A stretch of 64,000 nucleotides of DNA from Gammaproteobacteria bacterium RIFCSPHIGHO2_12_FULL_63_22 (lineage in GTDB: Bacteria > Pseudomonadota > Gammaproteobacteria > Xanthomonadales > Xanthomonadaceae), in NCBI GenBank assembly GCA_001801685.1, contig MGYJ01000090.1, positions 62,001 to 126,000 on the forward strand, read 5' to 3'. Below, in pieces: positions 1 to 13,847 of this stretch. Below the pieces are notes generated by a model. The model saw only the letters and a list, made by a program, of their open reading frames with translations. It did not search any database and was not told the origin of the DNA. Position numbers and translations under genes: made by a program. Position 1 is the first letter of the stretch. Each line of letters begins with the position of its first letter.

Positions 1-2185
1 GGCGTGAGCCATAGGAATTGAAGTCGGTCGGCGCCACGCCACGCGATTGCAGGAAACGCCCCGCAGGTGAATTGGCCTTGATGTTGCCAGCCGGGGAGAT
101 GTGGTCAGTCGTGATCGAGTCGCCGAACAGGCCGAGCAGCCGGGCGCCCTGGATGTCCTGGATGGTGCCGACGTCCATCTTCATGCCTTCGAAGTAGGGC
201 GGGTTCTTGATGTAGGTGGAGGCTTCGTCCCAGGCGAATGCGGCGCCGTCCGGCGATTCGATCTGGTTCCAGCGCGAGTCGCCCGCGAACACGTTCGCGT
301 AGTTGTGCTTGAACATTTCCGGGCCGACGGTGCGGGCGATCAGGTCGCCGATTTCCTTGTTCGACGGCCAGATGTCGCGCAGGTACACCGGCGCGCCATT
401 GGTGTCTGTGCCGAGCGGATCGGTGGAGAGATCGATGTCCACGGTGCCGGCCAGCGCGTAGGCGACGACCAGTGGCGGCGAGGCCAGGTAGTTCATCTTC
501 ACTTCGGGATGCACGCGGCCTTCGAAGTTGCGGTTGCCCGACAACACCGATGCCACGACCAGGTCGCTTTCGGCGATGCCGCGCGAGACCTCGTCCGGCA
601 GCGGGCCGGAATTGCCGATGCAGGTGGTGCAGCCGTAACCGACGACATAGAAGCCGAGCTTTTCGAGGTCGTCGAGCACGCCGGCCTTGATGAGGTAGTC
701 GGTGACGACCAGCGAACCCGGGCCGAGCGAGGTCTTCACCCACGGCGCGGCCTTCAGGCCTTTGGCGACCGCATTGCGCGCCAGCAGGCCGGCAGCCAGC
801 ATCACCGCGGGGTTGGACGTGTTGGTGCAGGACGTGATCGCAGCGATGACGACGGAGCCGTCGCTGAGGTGCGCGTCCTGGTCACGGATGCGGATCTTTG
901 CAGCGGGCTTGGCGGCGAGGTGTTCCGCCTGCGGCTGGTCGCCACCCTCGGCATCGAAGCGCTTCACTTCGTTGTTTGCCGGCTTGCGGTTTGCAACGAG
1001 CCCGACCAGGTTCTTTTCGAAGTTCTGCTTCATGTCGCTGAGCAGCACGCGATCCTGCGGACGTTTCGGTCCGGCCAGGGACGGCAACACGGTACCCATG
1101 TCCAGGTGCAGCGTGGCGCTGTATTCGGCTTCGACGTCGCTGCGCCACAGGCCCTGCGCACGTGCGTACGCCTCGACCAGGCGGATGAGTGCTTCACTGC
1201 GACCCGAAAGGCGCAGGTAGGTCAGCGACTCGCTGTCGATCGGGAAGATGCCGCAGGTCGCGCCGTATTCGGGCGCCATGTTGGCGATGGTGGCGCGATC
1301 GGCCAGCGGCAGGTAGTTCAGGCCGTCGCCGAAGAATTCCACGAACTTGCCGACCACGCCCATCGAACGCAGCATCTGCGTCACGGTGAGCACGAGGTCG
1401 GTGGCGGTCGCGCCTTCGGGCAGCTTGCCGGTCAGCTTGAAGCCGACCACCTGCGGGATCAGCATGGAACTGGGCTGGCCGAGCATCGCGGCTTCGGCCT
1501 CGATGCCGCCCACGCCCCAGCCCAGTACGCCCAGGCCGTTGATCATGGTGGTGTGCGAATCGGTGCCGAACACCGTGTCCGGGAACGCGTACTTCACGCC
1601 GTCGATGTCGCGCTCCATCACCACGCGGGCGAGGTTCTCGAGATTGACCTGGTGCACGATGCCGGTGTTGGGCGGCACCACCTTGAAGTTGTTGAAGGCT
1701 TTCTGGCCCCAGCGCAGGAAGCTGTAACGCTCGCCATTGCGTGAAAACTCGATCTGGCCGTTGACGTCCAGCGAGTCGGCCTTGCCGAAGGAATCAACCT
1801 GCACCGAGTGGTCGATCACCAGTTCGGACGGGATGAGCGGGTTGATGTTGGTCGCCGAGCCGCCGAGCTTGACCACGGCATCGCGCATCGCCGCGAGGTC
1901 GACCACGCAAGGCACACCGGTGAAATCCTGCAGCACCACGCGCGCCGGCATGAAGGCGATTTCGGTTTCCGGCTCGTCGGTCGGCTTCCAGGTCGCGACC
2001 GCTTCGATGGACGCGCGCGTGACGGATACGCCGTCTTCGCAGCGCAGCAGGTTCTCGAGCAGGATCTTCATGGAAAACGGCAGGCGCGACAGGTCATAGC
2101 GCTGGCCGAGCTTGGCCAGGCTGAAGATCGTGTAGTCGGTGCCGTTGACGGCGAGAGTGTCGCGGGTGGCGAAGGAGTCGCTCAT
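1..2185 (-). CDS. acnA: Aconitate hydratase, N-terminal part (runs off the left edge)
   Basis: Reverse-strand reading from ATG at 2185 gives MSDSFATRDTLAVNGTDYTIFSLAKLGQRYDLSRLPFSMKILLENLLRCEDG..., typical of AcnA/IRP-type aconitase; open to base 1. Confidence 0.95.
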   Translation of the reverse strand, partial: MSDSFATRDTLAVNGTDYTIFSLAKLGQRYDLSRLPFSMKILLENLLRCEDGVSVTRASIEAVATWKPTDEPETEIAFMPARVVLQDFTGVPCVVDLAAMRDAVVKLGGSATNINPLIPSELVIDHSVQVDSFGKADSLDVNGQIEFSRNGERYSFLRWGQKAFNNFKVVPPNTGIVHQVNLENLARVVMERDIDGVKYAFPDTVFGTDSHTTMINGLGVLGWGVGGIEAEAAMLGQPSSMLIPQVVGFKLTGKLPEGATATDLVLTVTQMLRSMGVVGKFVEFFGDGLNYLPLADRATIANMAPEYGATCGIFPIDSESLTYLRLSGRSEALIRLVEAYARAQGLWRSDVEAEYSATLHLDMGTVLPSLAGPKRPQDRVLLSDMKQNFEKNLVGLVANRKPANNEVKRFDAEGGDQPQAEHLAAKPAAKIRIRDQDAHLSDGSVVIAAITSCTNTSNPAVMLAAGLLARNAVAKGLKAAPWVKTSLGPGSLVVTDYLIKAGVLDDLEKLGFYVVGYGCTTCIGNSGPLPDEVSRGIAESDLVVASVLSGNRNFEGRVHPEVKMNYLASPPLVVAYALAGTVDIDLSTDPLGTDTNGAPVYLRDIWPSNKEIGDLIARTVGPEMFKHNYANVFAGDSRWNQIESPDGAAFAWDEASTYIKNPPYFEGMKMDVGTIQDIQGARLLGLFGDSITTDHISPAGNIKANSPAGRFLQSRGVAPTDFNSYGSR

Positions 2186-2247
2186 TGGTGCTCCAGGCAG
2201 ATCGTGGCGGGGAGGCCGGGCGGAAAAGGCACGCCGGCAGGCCGTTA

Positions 2248-2850
2248 TTATGCCTTAAGCAGGCCCCGAGCGGTCTCCACCATCGCGCGTCGCGACAACA
2301 ATAAATCCCAGTAACTGCCACCGCATTGGCGCCAGAGCACGGCCGACCGCAACGCGGCCAGCAGGGTAGCCCGTACCTCGCCAACCACGGTCGCCTGGCT
2401 CAGGTAGACAGGATTGCCCTGCACCAGCACACGGGGGCCGAGGTTGCTGATGTGCGTGGCGTAGAGCTCGCCGAGGCCCGCCAGGACTGTCGGATGGGTC
2501 GGGCCGAAGTGCAGGCTCTGCCGTTCGATCTCTTCGAGCGCCTTGCGGACCTCTTCCACCGTCGCCGGGGAGGCCATGAACTTCCTTTCCAGATGCATCA
2601 CGTTCATGGCGATGCGGGTCTGCGCGGTATCGCGATCGCTGCCGTCGAGTTGCGCGATCACGCGTTCCAGGCCGGGGCCCAATTCGGCCGCGCCGCCATA
2701 GACGTCCTCGGTCGATTCGGCATCGAAACGGAACAGGCTGCCGATGCAGGCAGCCAGCGGCCGTGTCTCGGCGTGGCCGTTGTTGGCCATGTGCTGCACC
2801 AGTCGGACCGACTGGAGCAAGCCAGCGAGGGCGAGGACGCGATCTTTCAT
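2248..2850 (-). CDS. hflD: High frequency lysogenization protein HflD homolog
   Basis: [28 protein letters not shown]...; directly downstream of mnmA, as in other gammaproteobacteria. Confidence 0.9.
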   Translation of the reverse strand: MKDRVLALAGLLQSVRLVQHMANNGHAETRPLAACIGSLFRFDAESTEDVYGGAAELGPGLERVIAQLDGSDRDTAQTRIAMNVMHLERKFMASPATVEEVRKALEEIERQSLHFGPTHPTVLAGLGELYATHISNLGPRVLVQGNPVYLSQATVVGEVRATLLAALRSAVLWRQCGGSYWDLLLSRRAMVETARGLLKA

Positions 2851-3965
2851 GCCGCCTGTTCTCTGTGAAGTTGCTCGAAGCGAGCGTCGGTGCGAAGTAT
2901 GACTGCTCCGCCCAGGCATTCCTCGCCCCGGTACAAGACAAGCGACTGTCCCGGCGTGACGGCGCGTTGCGGGCTGTCGAACAGAACCTGCAAGCTGCCA
3001 TCGTCTCGCACGATCACCCGGCACGGCTGGTCGTCCTGGCGGTAGCGGGTCTTGGCCGAACATTCGAAGCTGCCTGGCCCCGGTGTCGCGCCGATCCAGT
3101 GGGCAGGCTCGCTTTCCAGTTGGATGGACATCAACCAGTCGCTGTCGCTGCCCTGGTCAACCACCAGCACGTTGCCCGGCACGTCCTTGCCAACCACGAA
3201 CCAGGGCGCCGCCGGGCGGCCCTTCACACCGCCGACATGCAGGCCCTCGCGCTGGCCCAGCGTGTAGAAGAAGACACCTTCGTGTTCGCCGACGACGGTT
3301 CCGTCCACGCTGCGGATCTCGCCGCGACGCGCCGGGATGTACTGACCGAGGAACTCGCGGAAATCCCGTTCGCCGATGAAACAGATGCCGGTCGAGTCCT
3401 TCTTCCTGGCGGTCGGCAAGGCCGCCTCCAGCGCAATCCGCCGAACTTCCGCCTTGGGCAGGTGGCCGATCGGGAACAAGGTCGCGGCCAGTTGCTCCTG
3501 GCCCAGCTGGTGCAGGAAATAACTCTGGTCCTTGTCGCGATCCACGCCGCGCAGGAGGCGCCAGGCGCCGTCGAGGCAGTCAACCCGCGCGTAGTGCCCG
3601 GTTGCGATCTTTTCGGCGCCCAGGCGCCGCGCTTCGTCCAGGAAGGTCTTGAACTTGATCTCGCGATTGCACAGTACATCCGGGTTGGGCGTGCGGCCCG
3701 CGCGATACTCGGCCAGGAAATGCTCGAACACCTCGCTCCAGTACTGGCCGGCGAAATTGCGTGCGTGGAAAGGAATCCCGAGCCGCCCGCAAACCGCCAA
3801 GGCGTCGCGCCGGTCGTCTTCGGCCCGACAACCCGAGCCTTCGTCCTCGTTCCAGTTCTGCATGAACAGGCCGGCGATGTCCTCGCCTGCGGCCTTGAGC
3901 AGGTAAGCCGTGACCGAGGAATCGACGCCTCCGGACATGCCTACGATGATGCGCGCGGCACTCAT
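2847..3965 (-). CDS. mnmA: tRNA-specific 2-thiouridylase MnmA
   Basis: [24 protein letters not shown]..., PP-loop SGGVDSS, GHYAR, KDQSYFL motifs; ATGA overlap with hflD. Confidence 0.97.
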   Translation of the reverse strand: MSAARIIVGMSGGVDSSVTAYLLKAAGEDIAGLFMQNWNEDEGSGCRAEDDRRDALAVCGRLGIPFHARNFAGQYWSEVFEHFLAEYRAGRTPNPDVLCNREIKFKTFLDEARRLGAEKIATGHYARVDCLDGAWRLLRGVDRDKDQSYFLHQLGQEQLAATLFPIGHLPKAEVRRIALEAALPTARKKDSTGICFIGERDFREFLGQYIPARRGEIRSVDGTVVGEHEGVFFYTLGQREGLHVGGVKGRPAAPWFVVGKDVPGNVLVVDQGSDSDWLMSIQLESEPAHWIGATPGPGSFECSAKTRYRQDDQPCRVIVRDDGSLQVLFDSPQRAVTPGQSLVLYRGEECLGGAVILRTDARFEQLHREQAA

Positions 3966-4441
3966 GGCATCTGGTGGAGGGCATCGAGCGGATGGCGCCG
4001 GCCGCCCAGGAAATCCTCGACGACACGCCAGACCAGCGGACTGCGGTGCCGCGCGTGCTGTTCGTGCAGTTCTTCCGGGCTCAGCCAAAGGGCTTGCACG
4101 ATGCCTTCGTCCAGCGCGCGATCGGCATCATGGCTGACCGGCTCCGCCGCGAAGGCCATGCGCAGGTAGTGTCGGCCGGATCCGCCTGCCAACTCATCAG
4201 GCGCTTTCCACTGGTAGGCGCCGACGAAGGCGGTCAGGCGCACGTGCCAGCCGGTTTCCTCCAGTGTCTCGCGCAATGCCGCATCGAACAGCGACTCGTC
4301 CGGCTCGAGGTGCCCGGCGGGCTGGTTGAGCACGCGGCGGCCGCGCACGTCTTCCTCCACCATCAACAGCTTGCCATCACGCACGACCACGGTGGCCACG
4401 GTGACATCGGGTTGCCAGAACTGGCCGCGTCGGTAGCTCAA
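3962..4441 (-). CDS. nudJ: NUDIX hydrolase, NudJ-like
   Basis: NUDIX box [23 protein letters not shown]; conserved nudJ-mnmA-hflD order. Confidence 0.88.
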   Translation of the reverse strand: MSYRRGQFWQPDVTVATVVVRDGKLLMVEEDVRGRRVLNQPAGHLEPDESLFDAALRETLEETGWHVRLTAFVGAYQWKAPDELAGGSGRHYLRMAFAAEPVSHDADRALDEGIVQALWLSPEELHEQHARHRSPLVWRVVEDFLGGRRHPLDALHQMP

Positions 4442-4575
4442 TCAGTTTCTTCCAGTCGGTAAACAGCCATTCTGGTGGCTTCCGGCCAGTTCGTCCATGC
4501 CGGACCGGCGCCGTCCGCGCATCCGGCCGGCAAGCCTTGCATCCGGGGCCGGCCACCCCGATTTATACTGGCGCC

Positions 4576-4902
4576 ATGGCAAACAACCCAGATCAAGAAC
4601 GAGAGCACGATTACGGTGCCATGGTGGCCACCTCGAAACCCGAGGTGACGCGCCCCCCGCTGTACCAGGTGGTGCTGTTGAACGATGACTTCACGCCCAT
4701 GGACTTCGTGGTCGAGGTGCTGCAGGTTTTCTTCGCATTGAACCGTGAAAAGGCGACGCAGGTCATGCTTCACGTGCATACCCGAGGAAAGGGCGTTTGC
4801 GGCGTCTACACACGGGAAGTGGCTGAATCAAAAGTGACCCAGGTCAACGAATTTTCAAGGATGCACCAGCATCCCCTGTTGTGCAGCATGGAAAAGGCCT
4901 AG
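4576..4902 (+). CDS. clpS: ATP-dependent Clp protease adaptor ClpS
   Basis: [14 protein letters not shown]...[23 protein letters not shown]; precedes clpA. Confidence 0.97.
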   Translation: MANNPDQEREHDYGAMVATSKPEVTRPPLYQVVLLNDDFTPMDFVVEVLQVFFALNREKATQVMLHVHTRGKGVCGVYTREVAESKVTQVNEFSRMHQHPLLCSMEKA

Positions 4903-4985
4903 GCTGGAACCGTAACGCGACGGATCGCAGGCTGGAAATCCAGGGAAGCTGTCCCCATATCCTGGGAAACATTCCGGAGACCAAA

Positions 4986-7265
<2,280 letters not shown>

Positions 7266-7266
7266 C

Positions 7267-7292
7267 GTGGGAGCGGCCTTGGCCGCGATGAG
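7267..7292 (+). repeat. REP-like palindromic element, copy 1
   Basis: gtgggagcggccttggccgcgatgag; inverted copy at about 7348-7372. Confidence 0.75.
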
Positions 7293-7305
7293 TCTTGCCA
7301 AGCAA

Positions 7306-7335
7306 AACGGCGGCCAGTGGCCGCCGTTGTTTTTT
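7306..7335 (+). terminator. Rho-independent terminator after clpA
   Basis: Perfect 10-bp stem aacggcggcc-agt-ggccgccgtt followed by gttttttt. Confidence 0.85.
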
Positions 7336-7347
7336 ATATTGCGAGAT

Positions 7348-7372
7348 TCATCGCGGCCAAGGCCGCTCCCAC
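7348..7372 (-). repeat. REP-like palindromic element, copy 2 (inverted), with partial third copy at 7376-7386
   Basis: ttcatcgcggccaaggccgctcccac is the reverse complement of copy 1; aagccgctcccac follows directly. Confidence 0.75.
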
Positions 7373-7388
7373 AAAAGCCGCTCCCACA

Positions 7389-7607
7389 TTATTTCATGCG
7401 GTAGGTGATGCGGCCCTTGGTCAGGTCGTAGGGAGTCATCTCGATCTTGACCTTGTCGCCGGTCAGGATGCGGATGTAATTCTTGCGCATGCGCCCGGAG
7501 ATGTGGGCGGTGACGACGTGGCCGTTTTCGAGCTTTACCCGGAACACGGTATTGGGCAGCGTTTCGAGAATCGTGCCTTCGAATTCAATGGAGTCGTCTT
7601 TGGACAT
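7389..7607 (-). CDS. infA: Translation initiation factor IF-1
   Basis: 72 aa [72 protein letters not shown]. Confidence 0.98.
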   Translation of the reverse strand: MSKDDSIEFEGTILETLPNTVFRVKLENGHVVTAHISGRMRKNYIRILTGDKVKIEMTPYDLTKGRITYRMK

Positions 7608-7686
7608 GCTTCGCTTCAGGATGTGGTCAACCACACAAGTCGCGAATGATGCCACAGACGGGATTTTTTCGCAAAATCCGGTCCGG

Positions 7687-8427
7687 TCAGAGGTTGCTGA
7701 ACTCGCTGGCGGGCCGATCGCCGAATGCGCCCGTCCATGGCCCAGTCCGGCCCTGCGCGGCCTGGAGCGGGGCAAGAAGGTTCAGGAACTCGCTTCGCGG
7801 CAGCAGGCGTCCACCGAGGCTGACCAGGTGGGCGTTTTCCAGCTGGGCGTCGATCAGCGGCCATTCCCAGCCTTTCAGCAGGGCCGCGAGGCCTGCCAGC
7901 GCAACCTTGGAACCGCCCGGCTCGGCGCTGAACATGCTCTCGCCGCAAAACATCCTGCCCACCGCCACGCCATAGATGCCACCGACCAGGCGCGAGCCAT
8001 CGAACACTTCGATGCTGTGCGCGTGGCCGAGTCGGTGCAGTTCGCCATAGGCGTCGAGCATTTCCGGCACGATCCAGGTGCCGTTGCCCTGGCCGCTGCG
8101 CGGCGAATGGGCACAGGCTTGGATCACTTCCCGGAAGCAGGTGTCGGCGCGCAGCGTCCAGGTGGATTTGCGCAATGATCGCGCGAAGCGCGAGGGCAGG
8201 CGAAAATTCCCGACATCGAAAACCATGCGCGGGTCGGGGCTCCACCACAGGATCGGCTGGCCCCTGGAGTACCAGGGAAAGATGCCGTGGCGGTAGGCGT
8301 TCAGCAGCCGCTGCGGACTGAGGTCGCCGCCCACTGCCAGCAGGCCATCGGGTTCGCGCAAGGCCCGTCCTGCCGGCGGAAAGGGAGCCAGCGGATCAGG
8401 ATCGAGCAGGATCGGCAGGCGGCTCAC
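7687..8427 (-). CDS. aat: Leucyl/phenylalanyl-tRNA--protein transferase
   Basis: [52 protein letters not shown]; start (GTG at 8427) is approximate. Confidence 0.95.
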   Translation of the reverse strand: MSRLPILLDPDPLAPFPPAGRALREPDGLLAVGGDLSPQRLLNAYRHGIFPWYSRGQPILWWSPDPRMVFDVGNFRLPSRFARSLRKSTWTLRADTCFREVIQACAHSPRSGQGNGTWIVPEMLDAYGELHRLGHAHSIEVFDGSRLVGGIYGVAVGRMFCGESMFSAEPGGSKVALAGLAALLKGWEWPLIDAQLENAHLVSLGGRLLPRSEFLNLLAPLQAAQGRTGPWTGAFGDRPASEFSNL

Positions 8428-9538
8428 GAAAGGGGCTGTGCTCCAGGACTTGGTCACGATAGCGCAAGACGGATGCGCGCTCCTGTTCGCACCAGTCGCG
8501 CAATGCATCTGCGAAGGCGGGCTGTCCAAGATGATGGCGGCTGTGGGTGAGTACCGGCAGGAAGCCACGCGCGATCTTGTGCTCGCCCTGTGCGCCCGGT
8601 TCGAACACACGCAGGCCTTCGCGCAGGCAGTAGTCGATGCCCTGGTAGTAGCAAGTCTCGAAATGAAGGCCGGGCACGGTTTCGCTGGCCCCCCAATAGC
8701 GACCGTACAGCGTCTCGCCACCGCGCAGCAGCAGTGCGCCGGCTATCGTCTCCGCGCCCCGCTGGGCCAGCACCAGAACCAGGCTTCGGGGCATCGTTCG
8801 CGCCAGGTGGCGCAGGAAGTCGAGGGTCAGCGCCGGCTGGTTGCCTTTTTCCGACTGCGTCATGCAGTAGAACGCATGCATCGCCATCAGGTCTTCATCG
8901 CCGGCCTCGTCGCCGTGGACCACGCGGAATGTGATTCCGCTACGGCGAACCTGTTCGCGCTCGGCACGGATGTTCTTGCGCTTCTTGCTCGAGAAAGCGC
9001 CCAGGAACTGCTCGAAGTCCGACCAGCCTGCGTCATTTCGCCAATGGAACTGCACGTCGCAACGCGCCAGCCAGGCCTCGTCGAACGCGGGGAGTTCGGA
9101 TTCGGGCAGGAAATTCACGTGTACCGAAGGCAGGGCTTCGTCATCGGCATGCCGGCGCATCGCGTCAACCAGCGTGCGTCGCGAACTCTCGTCCCGGGCC
9201 AGGATGCGCGGGCCGGGCACAGGCGAGTAGGGCACCGCGACCAGCCACTTCGGGTAGTAGTCCAGGCCGTACCGCGAATAGGCATGGGCCCACGCGTGGT
9301 CGAAAACGAACTCACCGTGTGAATTGCCCTTGAGGTAGGCAGGGGCCGCGGCGCAGAGGCGTTCGCCTCCGTACCAGGCGGCATGGCGCGGCTTCCAGCC
9401 CCAGCGTTCCTTCAGGCAGCCATGTTGTTCAAGGCCGGAAAGGAAGGCGTGGCAAACGAACGGATTTTCAGCGCCATGCAAGGCATCCCAATCGGCCGCG
9501 GGCAGATCGAGGATCGAATCGAAGAGGCGCAGGGACAC
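8396..9538 (-). CDS. GNAT-superfamily / peptidogalycan biosynthesis-like protein (DUF482 family)
   Basis: 380 aa; ...FFSSKKRKNIRAEREQVRRSGI-type motif, ...LHFETCYYQGIDYCLREGLRVFEPGAQGEHKIARGFLP. Confidence 0.8.
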   Translation of the reverse strand: MSLRLFDSILDLPAADWDALHGAENPFVCHAFLSGLEQHGCLKERWGWKPRHAAWYGGERLCAAAPAYLKGNSHGEFVFDHAWAHAYSRYGLDYYPKWLVAVPYSPVPGPRILARDESSRRTLVDAMRRHADDEALPSVHVNFLPESELPAFDEAWLARCDVQFHWRNDAGWSDFEQFLGAFSSKKRKNIRAEREQVRRSGITFRVVHGDEAGDEDLMAMHAFYCMTQSEKGNQPALTLDFLRHLARTMPRSLVLVLAQRGAETIAGALLLRGGETLYGRYWGASETVPGLHFETCYYQGIDYCLREGLRVFEPGAQGEHKIARGFLPVLTHSRHHLGQPAFADALRDWCEQERASVLRYRDQVLEHSPFREPPADPARS

Positions 9539-9562
9539 GCGCGTCTCGTCGGCCTGGCGACC

Positions 9563-10582
<1,020 letters not shown>

Positions 10583-10715
10583 CTAAATCAAGGCGCGAAA
10601 ACTCGGCAAGCCTGTGCTAAGCGTCGCTACGGGATGTGAAGGCAAGGGCGATTACGGTATAACAGCGCGAAGCATTTGCTCGTCCCGACCCCCCAGACAA
10701 GGCTCGACTCGCACG

Positions 10716-13037
10716 GTGGCCCGAACTCCCGAAAAAAATGCGCGCGCCGGCGACGATCGCCGGCAAAAACTCTGGCGGGAACTCGCGCTGGTGGCGATCG
10801 CGCCCCTGTTGATCTACCTGCTGGCCAGCCTGGCCAGCTACTCCACCAACGACCCGGGCTGGTCGCGCACCGGCAGCGTTGCCGGCGCCCTCAACAACAT
10901 CGGCGGCCTCGTGGGCGCCTATATGGCCGACCTCGCCTTCTGGTTCTTCGGTTACGTGGCCTATAGCGTTCCCTTCGTATTGGGCGGAATCGCGCACATT
11001 GCCCTGTTCGGCCTGGATTCGGATGGCGACGGGCGCGTCGATTTCGGGCCCGCGCTCAGGCTTATCGGCATCGTGGGCTTTTTGGTCAGCGCCTGCGGGC
11101 TGTTGCACCTGATCGGCGGTCCGGCGCCCAATCTTCCTGCCGAGTCCGGCGGCATCCTCGGCCAGGCCACCGGCCAGTCCATGCTCAGCGTGTTCGGCTC
11201 AATGGGCGGCAACCTGTTCCTGTTCGTGGTCTTCATGATGTCGGTGACTCTGGCGACCGGCCTGAGCTGGTTCGCGGTGATGGACTGGATTGGCGCCATG
11301 GTGCTCGCCGGCATCGCCCGTTTCTCGCAGAAGAAGCTGGAGGCCGCCGAATGGCAGCGCACCCGAACCCTGCGCGAAGAACGCGAGGAAGTGCGCAAGA
11401 TCGACACGGAAAAACGCGCCAAGCGCGAGCCAGTCAGGATCGAGGCGCCGGCCAAGGCCATCATTGAAAAGAGCGAGCGCGCGCAGCGCGAACAGCAGAT
11501 CCCGCTGTTCAACGTTGGCGGCGACAATTCGCTACCGCCGCTTTCCCTGCTCGACGATCCCAAGCCGCAGCCCAAGGGCTATTCCGAAGAGACACTGGAG
11601 ACCTTGTCGCGGCAGATCGAGTTCAAGCTCAAGGACTTCCGCATCGAGGCGCACGTGGTCGGCGCCTATCCCGGCCCGGTCATCACCCGCTTCGAAATGG
11701 AGCCCGCGCCGGGCGTCAAGGGCAGCCAGATTTCCTCGCTGGACAAGGACATCGCGCGCGGACTGTCGGTGAAATCGGTGCGCGTGGTGGACGTGATTCC
11801 GGGCAAGTCGGTGGTCGGCCTGGAAATCCCCAACAGCCAGCGCGAGATGATCTACCTGTCCGAGCTGCTGCGTTCGAAGGAATACGACAAGTCCACCAGC
11901 CCGCTCACCATCGCGCTGGGCAAGGACATCGGCGGCCGTCCGGTCGTTGCCGACCTGGCGCGCATGCCGCATTTGCTCGTAGCGGGCACCACCGGTTCGG
12001 GCAAGTCGGTAGGCGTCAACGCCATGGTGCTCAGCCTGCTGTACAAGGCCAGCGCCAAGGACGTGCGCATGCTGATGGTGGACCCGAAGATGCTCGAGTT
12101 GTCCGTATACCAGGGCATCCCGCATTTGCTGGCGCCGGTGGTCACCGACATGAAGGAGGCCGCCAACGGCCTGCGCTGGTGCGTGGCCGAGATGGAGCGC
12201 CGCTACAAGGTGATGAGCGCGGTGGGCGTGCGCAACCTGGCCGGCTTCAATCGCAAGGTGAAGGATGCGAAGGACGCGGGCCAGCCGCTGATGGATCCGC
12301 TATTCCGCCCGAATCCCGAACTGGGCGAAGCACCGCGTCCGCTGGAGGAGTTGCCCTACATCGTCGTTTTCATCGACGAGTTCGCCGACATGATGATGAT
12401 CGTCGGCAAGAAGGTGGAAGAACTGATCGCCCGCCTCGCGCAGAAATCGCGCGCGGCCGGCATGCACCTGATCCTGGCCACGCAGCGGCCTTCGGTGGAC
12501 GTGATCACCGGCTTGATCAAGGCTAATATCCCGACCCGCATCGCGTTCCAGGTTTCCAGCAAGATCGACTCCCGCACCATCCTTGACCAGTCCGGCGCCG
12601 AAACGCTGCTGGGCCATGGCGACATGCTGTACCTGCCGCCCGGCACGGCGATGCCCGAGCGCGTGCATGGCGCCTTTGTCAGCGACGAAGAAGTGCATCG
12701 CGTCGTCGCCCACCTCAAGCAGCACGGCGGCGGCACCGACTACATCACCGGCGTCCTGGAAGAAGTACAGACGATGGGCGAAGGGCAGGTGGTCGGTCCC
12801 ACCGGCCTGCCCGAATCAGGCAGCAGCGGCGACGAATCCGACCCGCTCTACGACGAGGCCGTGAAGATCGTGACTGAAACGCGGCGTGCATCCATCTCCG
12901 GTGTGCAACGGCGGCTGAAGATCGGCTACAACCGCGCTGCGCGCCTCGTGGAGGCCATGGAAGCCGCAGGCGTGGTTTCGGCCCAGGAACACAACGGCGA
13001 CCGCAGCGTGCTGGCGCCGCCGCCACCGCGCAACTGA
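10716..13037 (+). CDS. ftsK: DNA translocase FtsK
   Basis: N-terminal TM segments, Walker [12 protein letters not shown]-terminal winged-helix gamma domain ([38 protein letters not shown]). GTG start at 10716 is inferred; the ORF is open to 10614. Confidence 0.96.
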   Translation: MARTPEKNARAGDDRRQKLWRELALVAIAPLLIYLLASLASYSTNDPGWSRTGSVAGALNNIGGLVGAYMADLAFWFFGYVAYSVPFVLGGIAHIALFGLDSDGDGRVDFGPALRLIGIVGFLVSACGLLHLIGGPAPNLPAESGGILGQATGQSMLSVFGSMGGNLFLFVVFMMSVTLATGLSWFAVMDWIGAMVLAGIARFSQKKLEAAEWQRTRTLREEREEVRKIDTEKRAKREPVRIEAPAKAIIEKSERAQREQQIPLFNVGGDNSLPPLSLLDDPKPQPKGYSEETLETLSRQIEFKLKDFRIEAHVVGAYPGPVITRFEMEPAPGVKGSQISSLDKDIARGLSVKSVRVVDVIPGKSVVGLEIPNSQREMIYLSELLRSKEYDKSTSPLTIALGKDIGGRPVVADLARMPHLLVAGTTGSGKSVGVNAMVLSLLYKASAKDVRMLMVDPKMLELSVYQGIPHLLAPVVTDMKEAANGLRWCVAEMERRYKVMSAVGVRNLAGFNRKVKDAKDAGQPLMDPLFRPNPELGEAPRPLEELPYIVVFIDEFADMMMIVGKKVEELIARLAQKSRAAGMHLILATQRPSVDVITGLIKANIPTRIAFQVSSKIDSRTILDQSGAETLLGHGDMLYLPPGTAMPERVHGAFVSDEEVHRVVAHLKQHGGGTDYITGVLEEVQTMGEGQVVGPTGLPESGSSGDESDPLYDEAVKIVTETRRASISGVQRRLKIGYNRAARLVEAMEAAGVVSAQEHNGDRSVLAPPPPRN

Positions 13038-13100
13038 GTGCCGGCCTTCGTTCATCTGGCCTCGGGCAAAATTCGCCCAGTGCCCTTTTCCGAGTTCCCC

Positions 13101-13805
13101 ATGAAGCAGTCGATCTTCCTGTTCTTGCTTGCCTCGGCCCTCTCGGCCACGCCCGCAATGGCGGCCGCGCCTGCCAAGGCCAAGGGCGCAAGCGCCAGCG
13201 TGCCGGCGAAGTCCGTCGGCCGCGAGCGCCTGATGGCCTTCACCAAGGGCCTGAAGGGCCTGGACGCGCGCTTCGAACAGCACGTGTTCGATCCGAACGG
13301 GCGGCCGTCCGAAACCAGTTCCGGAAGCGTGAAGCTTTCCGCGCCGAGGCAGTTCCGCTGGGAATACCTGAAGCCTTCGCCGCAGCTGATCGTCGCCGAC
13401 GGCGACCATATCTGGATCTACGACCCGGAACTGGAACAGGTGACGGTGCGCAACCAGAGCATGGAAGAGCAGGGCAGCCCGCTCGCCGTGCTGATCGACC
13501 CGACCGAACTCGATCGCCAGTACAAGGTATCTGACGGCGGCAAGTCCGGCGGACTGGACTGGCTGGTGCTCGTGCCCAAGAAGGCAGAGGACGCCCCGTT
13601 CCAGAAGGCGATGCTCGGGTTCGGCGCATCGGGACTGGCGCGCATGGAGCTCAATGACGGCCTTGGCCAGCGCACGGTGATCGGATTCAGTCCCTGGCAA
13701 CGCAATCCCGCCTTTGGCGCGGGTACCTTCCGCTTCACGCCGCCCAAGGGCGTGGACGTGGTCGGCACCGTCATGCCCGCGGCCCAGGTTTCTCCGCTGA
13801 AGTGA
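13101..13805 (+). CDS. lolA: Outer-membrane lipoprotein carrier protein LolA
   Basis: Signal peptide MKQSIFLFLLASALSATPAMA; lies between ftsK and rarA. Confidence 0.93.
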   Translation: MKQSIFLFLLASALSATPAMAAAPAKAKGASASVPAKSVGRERLMAFTKGLKGLDARFEQHVFDPNGRPSETSSGSVKLSAPRQFRWEYLKPSPQLIVADGDHIWIYDPELEQVTVRNQSMEEQGSPLAVLIDPTELDRQYKVSDGGKSGGLDWLVLVPKKAEDAPFQKAMLGFGASGLARMELNDGLGQRTVIGFSPWQRNPAFGAGTFRFTPPKGVDVVGTVMPAAQVSPLK

Positions 13806-13847
13806 CAAGAGGCTAGGGCCGGGGCGGTCGGCTGGTTAGAATCAGTC

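Noticed and set aside
101-1744. 547-aa plus-strand ORF at the left edge
   Set aside because: Antisense to acnA; His/Asp/Arg-rich non-protein-like translation.
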